64,000 nucleotides of DNA from Chenopodium formosanum (Eukaryota > Streptophyta > Magnoliopsida > Caryophyllales > Amaranthaceae). The position numbers were made by a program, and so were the translations under genes. The DNA lies in contig CM044862.1 in assembly GCA_024500155.1 (NCBI GenBank), positions 43,224,001-43,288,000 on the forward strand. The letters run 5' to 3'. This document shows positions 1 to 11,944 of this stretch, piece by piece; position 1 is the first letter of the stretch; the number at the start of each line of letters is the position of its first letter. Below the pieces are notes generated by a model that searched no databases, was not told the origin of the DNA, and saw only the letters and a program-made list of their open reading frames with translations.

Positions 1-954
1 CCGGCCAATAAATCCTCAAGTCTGTTTCTCGGTCTTGGACGGTGGCATTGACATGATTGCTTTAATCTTGGATGGATCTATCTCTATTCCTCTAGAGCTT
101 ATGACATATCCCAAGAGTTTGCCTGAGGTGACTCCAAAAGCACATTTTGATGGATTAAGCCTCATATTGTATTTTCTTAGCCTTTTGAAAAATTTCCTTA
201 AGGCTACTTGATGGCCTGGACGGTCCTTTGATTTCACAATCATGTCGTCGACATATACTTCAACTTCTTTGTGCATCATGTCATAGAGTAAGGCAGTTGC
301 TGCACGTTGGTAAGTAGCACCTGCGTTTTTCAACCCAAATGGCATTACCGTGTAACAGTAAGTGCCCCACGGTGTGATAAAGGTCATTTCCTCGATGTCT
401 TCTTCAGCCATGAGAATCTGATTGTACCCTGCGTATCCGTCCATGAATGAGAGAAGTACGTGATTTGTCGTGTTGTCTACCAGAATATCGATGTGTGGCA
501 AAGGGAAGTCGTCCTTTGGACTTGCCTTATTTAGATCTCGATAGTCGACACACATCCTTGCCCTTCCATCTTTCTTTGGAACTGGGACGACGTTGGCGAC
601 CCATTCGGGGTATTTGGATACCTTGATGAAACCTGCAATTATTTGTTTTTGAACTTCTTCTTTTATTTTAAGTGCTACGTCGGGTTTCATTCGACGCAAC
701 TTTTGTTTTACAGGTTTCATTCCTGGGATTAATGGTATAGTGTGTTGAGCTATTTCTCTGTTAATGCCTGGTATATCTTCATATGACCAAGCAAATACAT
801 CGATACATTCTGTAAGTAAGTTAATTAAATCGGTTCTTTCTTGCTTATTTAACGTTAGTCCAATTTTAACTTCTCTTTTATTAGTTGAATCATTCGAGAT
901 GTCAACTGTTTCAGTCTCTTCAATTACTGGTGTTTTCTTTTCAAGTGTTTCCAT
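1..954 (-). pseudogene. pol: TatA reverse transcriptase (partial)
   Basis: The RT core is visible from the fingers motif (KDGRARMCVDYRDLNKASPKD) to the YVDDM catalytic box at 241-255, which keeps both aspartates, and on to the GKLLGYVIS connection. A TGA replaces the CGA (Arg) found in TatB just before the left edge (about 13-15), a C-to-T change. RNase H and integrase would lie outside the window. The 954-16 frame is open for 312 codons; its ATG is probably internal, since TatB is open further upstream. Confidence 0.9.
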
Positions 955-1181
955 TGCTTTAATAATTTCTTTATCTTTTTCATCGTTAGCTAAGCAATGC
1001 TCGTCATCTTGGGTTAGGGAAGAACACGAGAAGTAAGGAGAATGAGAAATATTATTATACTCTGAGATTATTACATTAAAGAGTGATATGTCCTCAGGGA
1101 CTGGATTACTAACTATCCTAGGAGAAGAAATAGGAAGGGGGGCATTATTGCTAAAGACTTAGAAGATTCTAAAGGGAAAGA

Positions 1182-1829
1182 TTATGACTCCGACGACTCT
1201 TCGAACATCGGCCCTTGCCCTGTCGTGATTGATATCTTCCTTCCACTCGGAGTAGTCACTGTGATAGTCTTGCGCCACCCTTGCAGTGATCCTTCGGCTG
1301 GAGTAATTAGCTTCGAGGGGTCGAATTTTTCGCTTTGTAGGACCGTTTGAATGAGTGAGGAATTATCTTCCTCATAAGCTGGCTCATTCTTTTCTCGCCC
1401 AAACAGCAATCCCATGACGTTAAAGTCAAAGCATGGGGATGCTTTTTCCTTACGGACGGGAGTTAGGATTTCGTCAGTGAAGTAGCAATCCAAGAAAATC
1501 TCGAATCCCGGTTGTCGTACGCCATTTACAACAAATGGTTCGGGAAATTCATAGCATGGATAGTCCTTTCCTTCTTTTATAAACTGACCATTAAGCGTAA
1601 GAGGGTACTGATCCATTGGAATTGCTTTCTTTTGAATGCGAGCGTCCCTACGTGCTTTCAACTTGTCCTGGGCTCGCTTGAGATCTTTCCGAGTCGGTTC
1701 GAAACCAAGTCCGAAAGTATCTAATTTAGGCAGGCCAGGTGACTCCACCGATTTTGCTATCCACTTCTTCTTTCCTAAGGTCATCCCAGGGAAATGTCCT
1801 TGTTTCTTCAGCATGGTGTTGATAATCAT
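1182..1829 (-). pseudogene. TatA polyprotein segment between protease and reverse transcriptase
   Basis: This 215-residue open frame continues the polyprotein after a stop and a short break. It aligns residue by residue with the TatB segment at 11610-12250 (shared GLPKLDTFGLGFEPTRKDLK and PSGRKISI stretches). It has no catalytic motif that I recognise; a linker between protease and RT is usual in this lineage. The serine/glutamate-rich end is followed by degraded sequence up to 955. Confidence 0.75.
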
Positions 1830-1886
1830 GTTGGAATGGGGGTCGTGGCAAAGAGATGTCCTTTCATCCTCTTGGATTAAGAAAAC

Positions 1887-4448
1887 TTATTCGTTAAAGC
1901 CCCATAGGTCTTCGTCATCTTTGTCGTGCTCCACGTTGATGATTGGATTTTCTATTGATTTGATCCTCATCTGCGAAGCGTCAATTGTGATTGGAATTCC
2001 TCCAACTATGGCTTTCACTTGTTGGTGGAGAGAGGAAGGGACGGCCTTTAGATCATGGAGCCAAGGGCGTCCTAACAACAGATTGAATGAGGCCTTGATG
2101 TCTACCACTTGAAAAGTAGTAGCATGTTCTATTGCTCCTGCCGTCACATTTAGGGTTATTTTGCCAAGAGCTTGACGACGAGTATTATCGTAAGCTCTTA
2201 TTCCTTGTGTGGACGGAGTTAAATCCTCATCCCTTATGCCAAGCATCCTTTTGCAGACTACCGTGAGGTTTAACGCCTTGTAGTGTTTGTCACCTTCTAG
2301 GGGTAAATCTTTATCAGAGAAGGTGATTAGATTAATCGGACTAGGGAGATCACTCGTGAGGAAGTTAGCTAGTCCCTCAGGAGTGGTGTCAGAATCTATC
2401 CCGATTTTATCCAAGGCATTCATTATAGCCAACCTATGTTCTCGAGATGTTGCCAGGAGCATCCATACATTCATCTCAACTTTTGTCTTCTTAAACTGTT
2501 TAACGATGTCGTTGTCTTCGATGATAGGTATGGGAACTTGTTGTACAGTAGGCATAGGTTGTGTTGAAACGGGAGGTTGTATTCTCCCGGATCTTGTGAG
2601 GATGTCTATTGATGAATCTTCTGCAGCCCAAATGTCGTCTGTGGTGTATGATACAGAAGGTGAAGGTCCTACTATGTCCTTTAGGTAGACATCTTCTTCA
2701 TCACTGTCCCATACTCCATTAATAGTTATGTCCTCTTCTTGTTGAACTTGGATTAACTCCTTTTCATCAATCATTTTATGCACCAAATCCTTGAATTTGA
2801 AGCAGTTTTCTATGGTGTGCCCCCCTGACTGATGGTACTGACAGTAATATCTATTTGTCCTTTTTAATGATTCAAATGGTCTCGGTTCGAGAGGTTTGAC
2901 CTTGCCACTCTCGGAGAGCATTTCGAACATTTGTGCATATGGTATCCCAATTGGAGTGTAAACTCTATTTCTCTTCTTGGGTTTTTCGGTGACTTGTAAG
3001 GGAAAATACTTTGCCTCATAAGTCGTTTTCACTGGTGTGAATTCTCTTTTAGATTCTTCCTTTGGACATAGAAGTTCATCATATTTCTTGTGAAATTCGT
3101 TCACAATTTTGAGAGTTTCACGTAGTAGTTGCGATGTCTCCCTCATAAACAGTGTGAGCAATTGTATGTCTTCCTTGTTTGCTGGTTCTGGAAGATTATC
3201 TCCGACATCGAAAAAGATCTCTTCTCCTCCTTCCTCGACATTGGTTGCATTGACAGGCTTAATAAGAGATGAGGGGTCAACTTCGCTTTCTTCATCGGAG
3301 ATAGCCAAAGTATGAGCTAGAGGTGCATTGTCAATACTTGGCTTCTTACTGGCAGGGGGCAACGGCAGCTTGTTACTGTCAATTAGTTCTTGGATAGCTT
3401 CCTTAAGCTTCCAACAGCTTTCAGTAGAATGGCCCCTACCATGGTGATATTTGCAATGTGCGTTGGGGTTCCAGTTAGGCGACCTCTTCTCAACTGGTGG
3501 ATCTCCAAATGGTCCAATGGGAGTTATAAGACCTTTTGCATTGAATCTATCAAATGCGGTGTCATAACTCATGCCAATAGGAGTGAAATTCCTCCTAAAT
3601 GGTTTCTTTTGTCCTTGATTGTTCATGGCGAGGACTTCTCCTAGATTAAAGGTGCTAACATTATTTGAGTGGGCGGTTTTGGAAGAAGAAGGATTGTCGT
3701 TCTTCTTTCCTTTCCAGTCACTGTTGGAATTATTGTTGGCAGCTTTAGATTTAACCAAGTCATCTTCAATATTGATCCCAATATCATAAACGGCCTTAAA
3801 GGTATGAAGGTTATTTTGATATTTGAGATGTGTGGAATATTTTTCTTGGAGATTTTTAATGAACATTCTCACGGACTCTTTTTCACTTGGTATCTCGATC
3901 ATTTTAGCTGAGGTTTCTCTCCACTTGTTAAAGAAAGGAGTGAAGCCTTCATTCTCTTTCTGTTTGAGGATTTCAAGTTCTCTATGGTTAGTTTCGACTT
4001 TAATGTTGCATTTGTACCTATCAACGAAAGCGTTTGCTAAGGATTCCCAGTTAAAGGTCTTTTCTTTTTCAAGAGAAAAGAACCATTATTAGCAAACGGT
4101 CTCGAGAGATAGTGAGAACAGAGAAGGGAAGACTTTCTTATCGATACCCTTGATACTCATTATTGTTTCAAATGTTCTTAAATGGAAGTAAGGGTTGTCA
4201 ATTGCCCTAAATTTTGGGATATCGTTGGCGCTGAACTTATGTTGAAGAAGATCTTTATCCACCGAGACCCCTTGGGATGTGAGTTCTTGAAACTTGTAGT
4301 CGCTGGACAACTTGCTTAGGCTCTCTTACATGAGGTCCATTTGTTGTTGTTTCACGGGATCATCGATCTTAAGTGCGAGAAGCTTCAGTGTCTCAGTTAC
4401 AGTAGCCAGTTGATTCTTGAGGTCATTGACTTCTTCTTGAGTTGCCAT
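1887..4448 (-). pseudogene. gag: TatA gag and protease region
   Basis: Gag starts at the ATG at 4446-4448 (MATQEEV...), a choice supported by a coiled-coil-like leucine pattern straight after it. It is followed by a Retrotrans_gag-type domain (about 3800-4250), a first zinc knuckle (CKYHHGRGHSTESC, near 3440-3480) and a second (CQYHQSGGHTIENC, near 2800-2850). The final 200 residues correspond to retropepsin. Defects are a stop near 4326, two adjacent stops at about 4087-4092 where TatB encodes QQ, a stop ending the frame at 1887, and a 69-bp in-frame deletion at about 2241-2250 that removes the catalytic Asp segment kept in TatB. The 3902-1887 frame is otherwise open for 671 codons, so decay is modest. 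Confidence 0.85.
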
Positions 4449-6117
4449 TATGACTCTTGCTTTTCTCTTGCGGGCTATAGGTTTGTCGAAAAGTTGGACT
4501 TGTACGAAGTGGTTATCTTTGATTAATCGTCCTTCCTTTCTTGACCACACGCTGTAAATTAAGCCAATTTGCGTTTTAATTACTTGACTCGAATCAACTT
4601 GACTTTATGTTTTTTTTTTATTTTTTATTTTTAAAAAAAAGTGTATGCATATTTTTAGGGAACGATAATGTACATACTTTTAGGGAATTAAGTATTATTA
4701 TTTATTGGAGGATTAATATCCGACTTACCCCCCTTAAAAAAATGACGAAAAAAGCGCGCACACAAGACTCTTTTAATCATGGTCAAACATGTGTGTTGGT
4801 GTGTGCATTAAGTGTGGTGACATGCTTGGACTCTTATGTAAGACCATGGGACTTAGTGCCTAAACTCGAACATTAATTCAATTAAGCATTAATGGTCAGC
4901 AAAATTAACCGAATTAAACAGAAAACTAATTAATTACACATTAGGTGATGACTCGACAAATAATCCGAACTGTCGGCCAAGCGACAGGACTGGCGTCACA
5001 ATATGGTGATTGGCGCTAGACAATTTAGTTAATGTCTGGCGCTACACACTATACTGTGGCGCTACAGCTCAGACTTTGGCGCCAATATTGGAGCTTCGGT
5101 CCGGGACTGTTTTCGGTATTATTAGTCAACTGGGGTATGCCTAAAGTCGTACTAGGTCAATTTCGATTAAAAAAAAACTTTATTGACTCAAATTAATTAA
5201 TTAATTAATTAATTAGGCAAAGTTCTTTAAGTCATTAATTTTAGTCTCAACACAAATCAACAAACGATTAAGAGGAACATAGAATATATATGCACAACAA
5301 ATAATGCACAATTAGTCAAGTAGGCTCAATATGATGCAATGAGTTCGCAACCTAACCATGGCTCTAGTTCTCTAAAGTTCGGGATATGGTTTAGTCAATA
5401 GAGGGTCCATGGTTAATTGTCCAGATGCACCGCGCAGAAGCCTAACCGTGAAGGGTGAGCGCGTGTGGATGGGACACCGCGAGTTTTAGAAAAAACTCAC
5501 TTCCATGGTTTGGTGAATTCAACATCTTAGATGTACCCTTTGTTGCCAGGAGCGTTCAATCGGGTAGATAGAGCATGAATTCCCAGAAGTTTATGTCCAT
5601 ATGTAGAACACATATGGGTTTCAGAAAAGTGAGAAAAAATTCAATAAGGAAGCAGGATCGAGCAAACAATACGAAAAACCAGTCGAAATTTGAACGCATA
5701 TTTCTGGCTCGGTATTGGGGGAAATTGGCGCCAGCAAACAGAGACTGGTGCCAACTTTTAACTGTAGCGCCTCGCGCCAATACTGGCGTATGGCGCTACG
5801 GCTAAAAGTTTGGCGCCAAGCTCTGGCCCCTGACGCTACTTTCTACATGCCTCAGCAGCTTTCTGTGCTCAATAAAATCATCCAGTTTCGCGGTGTTATT
5901 TCAGTCCTAGTTGTGAAAGACATTTCTCAAATTTCCTACGTGTAAAATCCTATGTTTTTAACTCATTACAGATGGTCTTTCCAATGAGAACCTTTTTATG
6001 CATATGAAAATAATGTTAATCAAAATTACGCACATGAAATACTTAGAACTTTTCGAGTCTCATCCACTCATTCTAAATCATTGCCGAAATAAATTCAGGA
6101 ATTAAAATAGAAATCCT
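4449..6117 (-). other. TatA leader (5' untranslated internal region)
   Basis: This is the non-coding stretch between the primer-binding site and the gag start. It contains two more GGCGCC/GGCGCT clusters (about 4985-5100 and 5715-5830) and an ATTA repeat at 5196-5216. The half nearest gag (4449 to about 5312) is an inverted copy of 8036-8930 in TatB. The half nearest the LTR (5313-6117) has no partner in the window, because that part of the TatB leader lies beyond the left edge. Confidence 0.75.
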
Positions 6118-6134
6118 CCCCAGTGGAGTCGCCA
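6118..6134 (-). promoter_or_regulatory. Primer-binding site of TatA
   Basis: TGGCGACTCCACTGGGG on the minus strand starts six bases after the LTR's terminal CA. Its first nine bases have the form expected for pairing with the 3' end of a tRNA-Arg, as used by Ogre/Tat elements. The tRNA identity is from family knowledge, not tested here. Confidence 0.7.
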
Positions 6135-7321
6135 AAAACTGTAGGGAATAATTTCAAGCCTTTAAATCCCACTAGCTTGAACCCCACTGTGATCATACAC
6201 TAAAGTACGGTGGCGTCAAAAAAGGAAGAAAATAGAGCAAAAGAGTCGCCAACAAGTTTTTAAGGAACTTGTAAACCGTTCATGAGGTGAAGGTTACACC
6301 CCTTAACGATCCAAGAGATCGTCAACTCCATAAGGTCATGAACCAAATAAGGGTTCGGGGATGATGGTACAAATCCAACCTAAAAGAGATTGAACCTGCC
6401 CTAATAATAGGCCTCTACTTTATTCTGCTCGTATTCATGTGCGCTTTTTAATTAACATGCAATCAATAGGATTAATCCTAAACCTCTTTAATCTATGTTG
6501 GTTGAATATTAATGCACAAATAAATCTATTATTGGCGATCACTTAAATTATAATCATAATTAACCCTAACAAGATTATTAATATCTTATTAAGCGCGATT
6601 ACAAGTACAAATTCCCTTTAAACATGCAATAAAATGTGTGATCAAGCAATAAAGAATAAATATCAAGCAACATAATAATGAATAAATAAATATCATGAAT
6701 AATAATTATAAATAAAATAATTATCATTAAAATAATAATAATAATAATAGTAATAATAATAATAATAATAATATTCATAATCATTATAACAATTATAATC
6801 ATAATCATATTCATGTTAATATTAAAGCATAATAAAAATAGCAAGATCCTAGGCATGATACTAACAAGATAAATAACATACCCTAGCATGTCACTAAGCA
6901 ATAAAAATCAAATCTTTAGCCCTAACATGATACTAACATGAATAAATATTAGGAAGAGAGTAAAAGGCATCATAGCAATCATATTTAATATTAAAAATAC
7001 CCTAGACATGATACTAGGAATCATAATAACAATATAAACATGATATCTACATCATAAATCAATTAATCAATTAAAACCCTTAAAGTACTTACTTGGATGC
7101 CTCGTACCTCTTTCTTTCACATCTAGGGCGAAGGCAACTTTGAATATGGCTAGGTGTTTCTAGATCTTGCGAATGCGGAATTTTGTATAAGAAAACAAGA
7201 AAGAATTGAATGCTAAAGAATACTTGAGAATGAGGAGAATTGGTGAATGAAAATTTGTGAATGAAGAGAGTTGATGATTGATAGATGTAGATGATGAAGA
7301 TAATTGGTGTTTTTAATACGA

Positions 7322-7329
7322 TATTTATA
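7322..7329 (-). promoter_or_regulatory. TATA box of the TatA LTR promoter
   Basis: TATAAATA on the minus strand, about 710 bp into the LTR, marks the probable U3/R border. The equivalent box in the TatB 3' LTR (42792) is exactly where the satellite array starts. Confidence 0.7.
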
Positions 7330-7383
7330 GAGAAAATCAGCCAAAAAAGATAATTTAACAAAACAGAGTCTGAAGATCGCAAA

Positions 7384-7490
7384 ACAGTATTGGCGCCAAC
7401 CCTGGCTAGTTGGCGCCAGCACCAGTGGCTAGCGCCAGGCGCCAATCCTGGTTCCAGGCGCCAAGGCCTGGGGTTGGACGCCAGTCTTAA
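7384..7490 (-). promoter_or_regulatory. GGCGCC/GGCGCT motif cluster upstream of the LTR TATA box
   Basis: Several GGCGCC, GGCGCT or TGGCGCCAA motifs lie within about 100 bp, ending about 55 bp upstream of the TATA box. The TatB 3' LTR carries a matching cluster at 42625-42735. The half site resembles the E2F core (TTSSCGC), but this is only a likeness. The same motifs recur in the leader and upstream of the antisense genes of TatB. Confidence 0.45.
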
Positions 7491-8035
7491 TTCCAACGCG
7501 TTTTCAAAAATCTAATAAGTTTACCGTATTGGAAGATAAAATAATATAATTTCTTCGAAAATGCTATTTGATCTTAATTAAAACTATGAAAAGTCCTAAT
7601 CGAATTAGGAATGAAAAGAACCTTCTAGAATATTCTAGAAGACTAAAACCATTCCTAATTGCATTAGGAATGATAAATCATATTAGGCCCTCCTCTAGAT
7701 CATTGGGCCGTACATAAAGCTCAAACCGGGCCCAGTTTAGTAAATTGGCCATAACTTCCTCAATATTCATCGGAATTGGGCTTATAATATATCGTTGGAA
7801 AGGTATTTGCAAACCCCATCCAACTACACTACTATTAGAACCATATCATGGACCAACCAAACTGGATTGACTATTTTCGTAAAATAAAGTTTTCAAAATC
7901 TGGGAGAAGAGAAAAGAAATAAAACTATCCGCAAAACTAGACCTTTCCACACTTTCGTTTCATTCAATTATTATTCGACGTGAAAGACACTCATCACTGT
8001 GTTTGGTTTTGGGGAGACACAAATGGGTGTCTACA

Positions 8036-8923
8036 TGCATTATTTGTTGTGCATATGGTATATGTTTTCCTTAACCGTTTGTTTGACTTGTGTTGAGATT
8101 TAATAAATTAATGACTTAAAGAACTTTTCCTAATGAATTAATTGATTAATTAATTTGAGTAAATAAAGTCTAAATTTTTAATTAGAATTGACCTAGTACG
8201 ACTTTAGGCATGCCCCTGTGTATTAATAACACCGAAAATAGTCTCAGATTAAAGCTCCAGCATTGGCGCCTAAAGATGAGCTGTAGCGCCATTCTGTGGG
8301 GTGTGGCGCCTGGCGAAAACTCTGTGGTCTGGCGTTACACTACACAGTGCGACGCCAGTCCTGTCGTTTTGCCGACAGTTCGGATTATTAGTCGAGTCAT
8401 CACCTAGTGTCTAATTAACCAGTTTGCTAATTAATTCGGTTAATTTTCGCTGTAAATAGTACTTGGTTGAGTCATTAATTGAGTTTAGGCACTAAGTCCC
8501 ATGGTCTTACACAAGAGTCCAAACATGTCACTTACACTCAACCGCACACACCAATACACATACTTTGACCATGTCTAAGAGAGTCTTGTATGCGCGTTTT
8601 TACCGTCATTTTTTTAGGGGGTTAAGTCGGATATTAATCCTCCATTTTTTCTAAAAAATAATACTATACTTAGCTCTTAAAAATATACACATTATTTTTT
8701 TCTTATTTTTGCCAAAAAATATGCACCCATTTTTTCCTCCCATTTTTTCCTCTTTAAATAACCGTAAAGTCAAGACGATTCGAGTCAAGTAATTAAAACG
8801 CAAAATGGTTTAAATTACAGCGCGTGGTCAAGAAAGGAAGGACGGTTAATAAAAGACAACCTTTTCGTACAAGTCCAACTTTTCGACAAACCCATAGCTC
8901 ATAAGAGGAAATCTAGAACACTA
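8036..8923 (+). other. TatB leader (partial)
   Basis: Non-coding leader homologous, in inverse orientation, to 4449-5312. It includes a GGCGCC/GGCGCT cluster at about 8262-8360. The gag start codon used in TatA is changed to ATA here (8924-8926), so this copy lacks the normal start. Confidence 0.7.
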
Positions 8924-11123
8924 ATACCAACACAAGAAGAAGTCAATGAGCTTAGGAACCAACTGGTTACCGTGACTGAGGCACTGAAGCTCCTCACACT
9001 TAAGATCGATGATCCCGTGAAACAACAATAGATGGACCTCATGCAAGAGAGTCTAAGCAAGCTATCTAGAGACAACAAGTTTCAAGGGCTTACTTCACAA
9101 GGGGTCTCGGTTGATAAAGATCTTCTTCCGCAGATGTTTAATGCCAACGACATCCCGAAATTCAAAGCAACTGATAACCCTTATTTTCATTTAAGAGCTT
9201 TTGAAAAAATGATAAGTATTAAGGGTATCGATAAGAAGGTTTTCCCATCTATGTTCTCACTATCTCTCGAGACCATTTGCCAACAATGGTTCTTTTCTCT
9301 CAAGAAAGAAAAGACCTTTACCTAGGAGTCCATAGCAAACGCTTTCGTTGATAGATACAAGTGCAACATTCAAGTTGAGACTGACCATAGAGAACTTGAA
9401 ATCCTCAAGCAGAAAGAGAACAAAGGCTTCACCTCTTTCTTTAACAAATGGAGAGAAACCTCTGCTAAGATGATTGAGGTGCCAAGTGAAAAATAGTCTG
9501 TAAGGTTGTACATCAAAAACCTTCAAGAAAAATACTCCAATCATCTCAAGTATCAAAACAATCTCCATACCTTCAAGGCTGTCTACGACATTGTGATCAA
9601 TATTGAAGACGACCTGGCTAAGTTAAAAGCTGCCAACAATAACTCCAACAGCGGCTGGAAAGGAAAGAAGAACGACAATCCTTCTTCTTCCAAAAACCAC
9701 CCACTCAAACAACTTTAGCACTTTTAATTTAGGTGAAGTCCTTGCTATGAACAATCAAAGATAAAGGAAACCATTTAGGAGAAACTTTACTCCTATCGGC
9801 ATGAGTTATGACACCGCATTTGATCGATTAAATGCAAAAGGTCTTATAAATCCTATTGGACCATTTGGGGACCCACCAGTCGAAAAGACGTCGGCTAATA
9901 AGAACCCTAATGCACATTGTAAGTATCACCAAGGTAGGGGCCATCTCACCGAAAACCGTTGGAAGCTTAAGGAAGTTATCCAAGACTTAATCGATAACAA
10001 CAAGCTACCATTGCTCCCTGCCAGTAAGAAGCCAAGCATTGATAATGCACCTCTCGCTCATGCCTTAGATATCTCTGATGGGGAAAACGAGGTTGACCCC
10101 TCGTCTCTCATTAAACCTAAAGAATTCCATGCCATTGAAGAAGACGAGGAGATATTCTTAGACGCCATGGATAACCTTCCAGAATCGGCAAGTAAAGAAG
10201 ACATACAATCGCTCACACTGTCTATGATGGAAGGGTCGCATTTGCTACGTGAAACTCTCAAAGCTATAAAGGAACTTCAAATGAAATATGACGAGGTTCC
10301 ACTCCCGGAAGGTGAACTTAAGAGAGAATTCACACCCATGAGAACGACTTATGAGGCAAAGTGTTTTCCCTTACAAGTCACTGAAAAACCCAAGAAGAGT
10401 AATAGAATTTACATTCCAATTGGGATCCCATATGCACAAATGTTCGAAATGCTCTCCGAGAGTGGCGAGATCAAACCACTCGAACCGAGACCATTAGAAT
10501 CATTGAAAAGGACAGATAGATATTACTGTCAGTATCATCAATTAAGGGGTCACACTATCAAAAACTGTTTCAAATTCAAGGATTTAGTTTAGAAAATGAT
10601 TGATGAAAAGAAACTAGTCCAAGTTCCATAAGAAGATGATGCAACCATTAATGGAGTTTAAGACAGTGATGAAGAAGATGTCTACTTAAAAGACATAGTA
10701 GGATCTCCACCGTCTGTGTCGTACGCCATGGATGAATTTTGGACTGAAGAAGACTCATCGATAGACGTCCTCACAAGATCCGAGAAAATGCAACCTCCCG
10801 TTTCAACATAACCTATGCCGACCACACAACAAGTTCCCATACCTATTATTAAAGACAATGATATCGTTAAGCAGTTTAAGAAGACAAAAGTTGAGATGAA
10901 CGTGTGGAAAATTTATGCGACATCTCGAGAACATAGGTTGTCTGTAATGAATGCCTTAGACAAAATTAGGATAGATTCTGACACTACTCCTGAGGGGTTA
11001 GCCAACTTCCTCACAAGTGGTCTTCCTAGTCCAATTAATTTGATCACCTTTTCTGACAAGGATTTACCTCCAGAAGGTGACAAACATTACAAGGCATTAA
11101 ACCTCACGGTAGTTTGCAAGAGA
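8924..11123 (+). pseudogene. gag: TatB gag (broken)
   Basis: Homologous to TatA gag throughout, in pieces: 9032-9325, 9506-9718, 9801-10592 and 10815 onward. The start codon is lost. There are stops in the Retrotrans_gag domain (TGG to TAG at about 9324 and another at about 9496) and a 1-bp insertion near 9695-9700 that shifts the frame before 9801. The first zinc knuckle has lost its last cysteine (Cys to Arg, near 9958); the second knuckle (about 10525-10575) is intact. Further stops lie at 10591, 10630 and 10660. It cannot make a full Gag. Confidence 0.85.
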
Positions 11124-11567
11124 ATGGATGTCCCTATGACTCTTGTAGACAACAGATCGGCCATCAACGTCTGTCCACTTAGAACTGGGAGGATGCCAGG
11201 CATAAGGGATGAAGATTTAACTCCGTCTACACAAGGAATAAGGGCCTACGACAACACTCGTCATCAAGCTCTTGGTAAAATTACCATGAACGTAACGGCG
11301 GGAGCAATATAACATGCTACTACTTTCCAAGTAGCAGACATTAAAGCTTCGTTCAATTTGCTGTTGGGGCGCCCTTGGCTTCATATCCTAAAGGACATCC
11401 CCTCATCTCTCTACCAACAAGTAAAGGCTATAGTTGGGGGAATTCCTATCACCATCGATGCTTCGCCTATGAGGATCAAGTCTATAGAAAATCCAATCAT
11501 TAATGTGGAGCACGACGAGGATGATGAAGACTTATGGGGCTTTAACGAAGAAGTCTCCTTAATCTAG
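11124..11567 (+). pseudogene. TatB retropepsin-like protease region
   Basis: This copy keeps the segment deleted from TatA. The catalytic Asp codon is at 11148-11150, in the context LVDNRSAINVCPL. Related Tat proteases usually have a glycine where this copy has Arg (AGA at 11154-11156), so it is probably inactive. The second retropepsin motif, LLLGRPWLH, is at about 11358-11385. A TAA at 11310-11312 breaks the frame between the two. Confidence 0.75.
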
Positions 11568-11609
11568 GAGGATGAAAGGACCCTTCTTTGCCATGACCCC
11601 CATTCCAAC

Positions 11610-11944
11610 ATGATTGTAAATGCTATTCTGAAAAAACAAGGACATTTTCCTAGGATTACCCTAGGAAAGAAGAAGGGAATAGCAAAACCGCTGGAGTCAC
11701 CTGGCCTCCCTAAGTTAGACACTTTCGGACTTGGTTTCGAACCAACTCGGAAAGATCTCAAGCGAGCCCATGAAAATCAAAGGCGCGTAGAGACGCTCGC
11801 ACTCAAAAGAAAGCAATCCCAATGGATCAGTACCCTTTTACACTTAATAATCAATTTATAAAAGAAGGAGAAGACTATCCATGCCATGAATTTCCCGAGC
11901 CATTTGTTGTAAACGGCATATGGTAACCGGGATTTGAGATTTTC
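11610..11944 (+). pseudogene. TatB linker between protease and RT, first part
   Basis: Homologous to the first half of the TatA 1829-1182 segment. Small indels (for example near 11770) and a TAA at 11859 separate it from the long frame that starts at 11945. Confidence 0.7.

Larger units (their letters stand above)
1..8035 (-). mobile_element. TatA: Ty3/gypsy retrotransposon, Tat/Ogre-like, 5' two-thirds (3' part outside window)
   Basis: Reading on the minus strand, the order is LTR (8035 to 6140), primer-binding site, a leader of about 1.6 kb, gag with two zinc knuckles, a protease remnant and reverse transcriptase, which runs off the left edge. The long leader and the CX2HX4HX4C knuckles fit the Tat/Ogre lineage. 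The right LTR end abuts the leader of a second copy of the same family (TatB) in opposite orientation, so TatA is an insertion into TatB. The predicted 5-bp target duplication on the right is TGCAT (8036-8040); its partner would lie left of the window. Several stops show that it is not autonomous. Confidence 0.9.
6140..8035 (-). repeat. 5' LTR of TatA (1896 bp)
   Basis: The minus strand starts TGTAGACACC at 8035 and ends CCCTACA at 6140, directly followed by the primer-binding site. The first about 700 bp align with the TatB 3' LTR starting at 42049, which confirms the TG end. A cluster of GGCGCC motifs (about 7384-7490) precedes a TATA box (7322-7329). The segment at 6660-6840 is very AT-rich, with (ATA/TAA)n runs. 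The short open frames inside are chance and not conserved in the TatB LTR. Confidence 0.9.

Noticed and set aside
5556..5945. Open frames in the TatA leader
   Set aside because: They overlap each other on both strands, are not conserved in the TatB leader where comparable, and include the GGCGCC cluster.
6599..6901. Minus-strand 100-codon frame in the TatA LTR
   Set aside because: It consists of Ile/Met codons from ATA/TAA microsatellite sequence inside the LTR.
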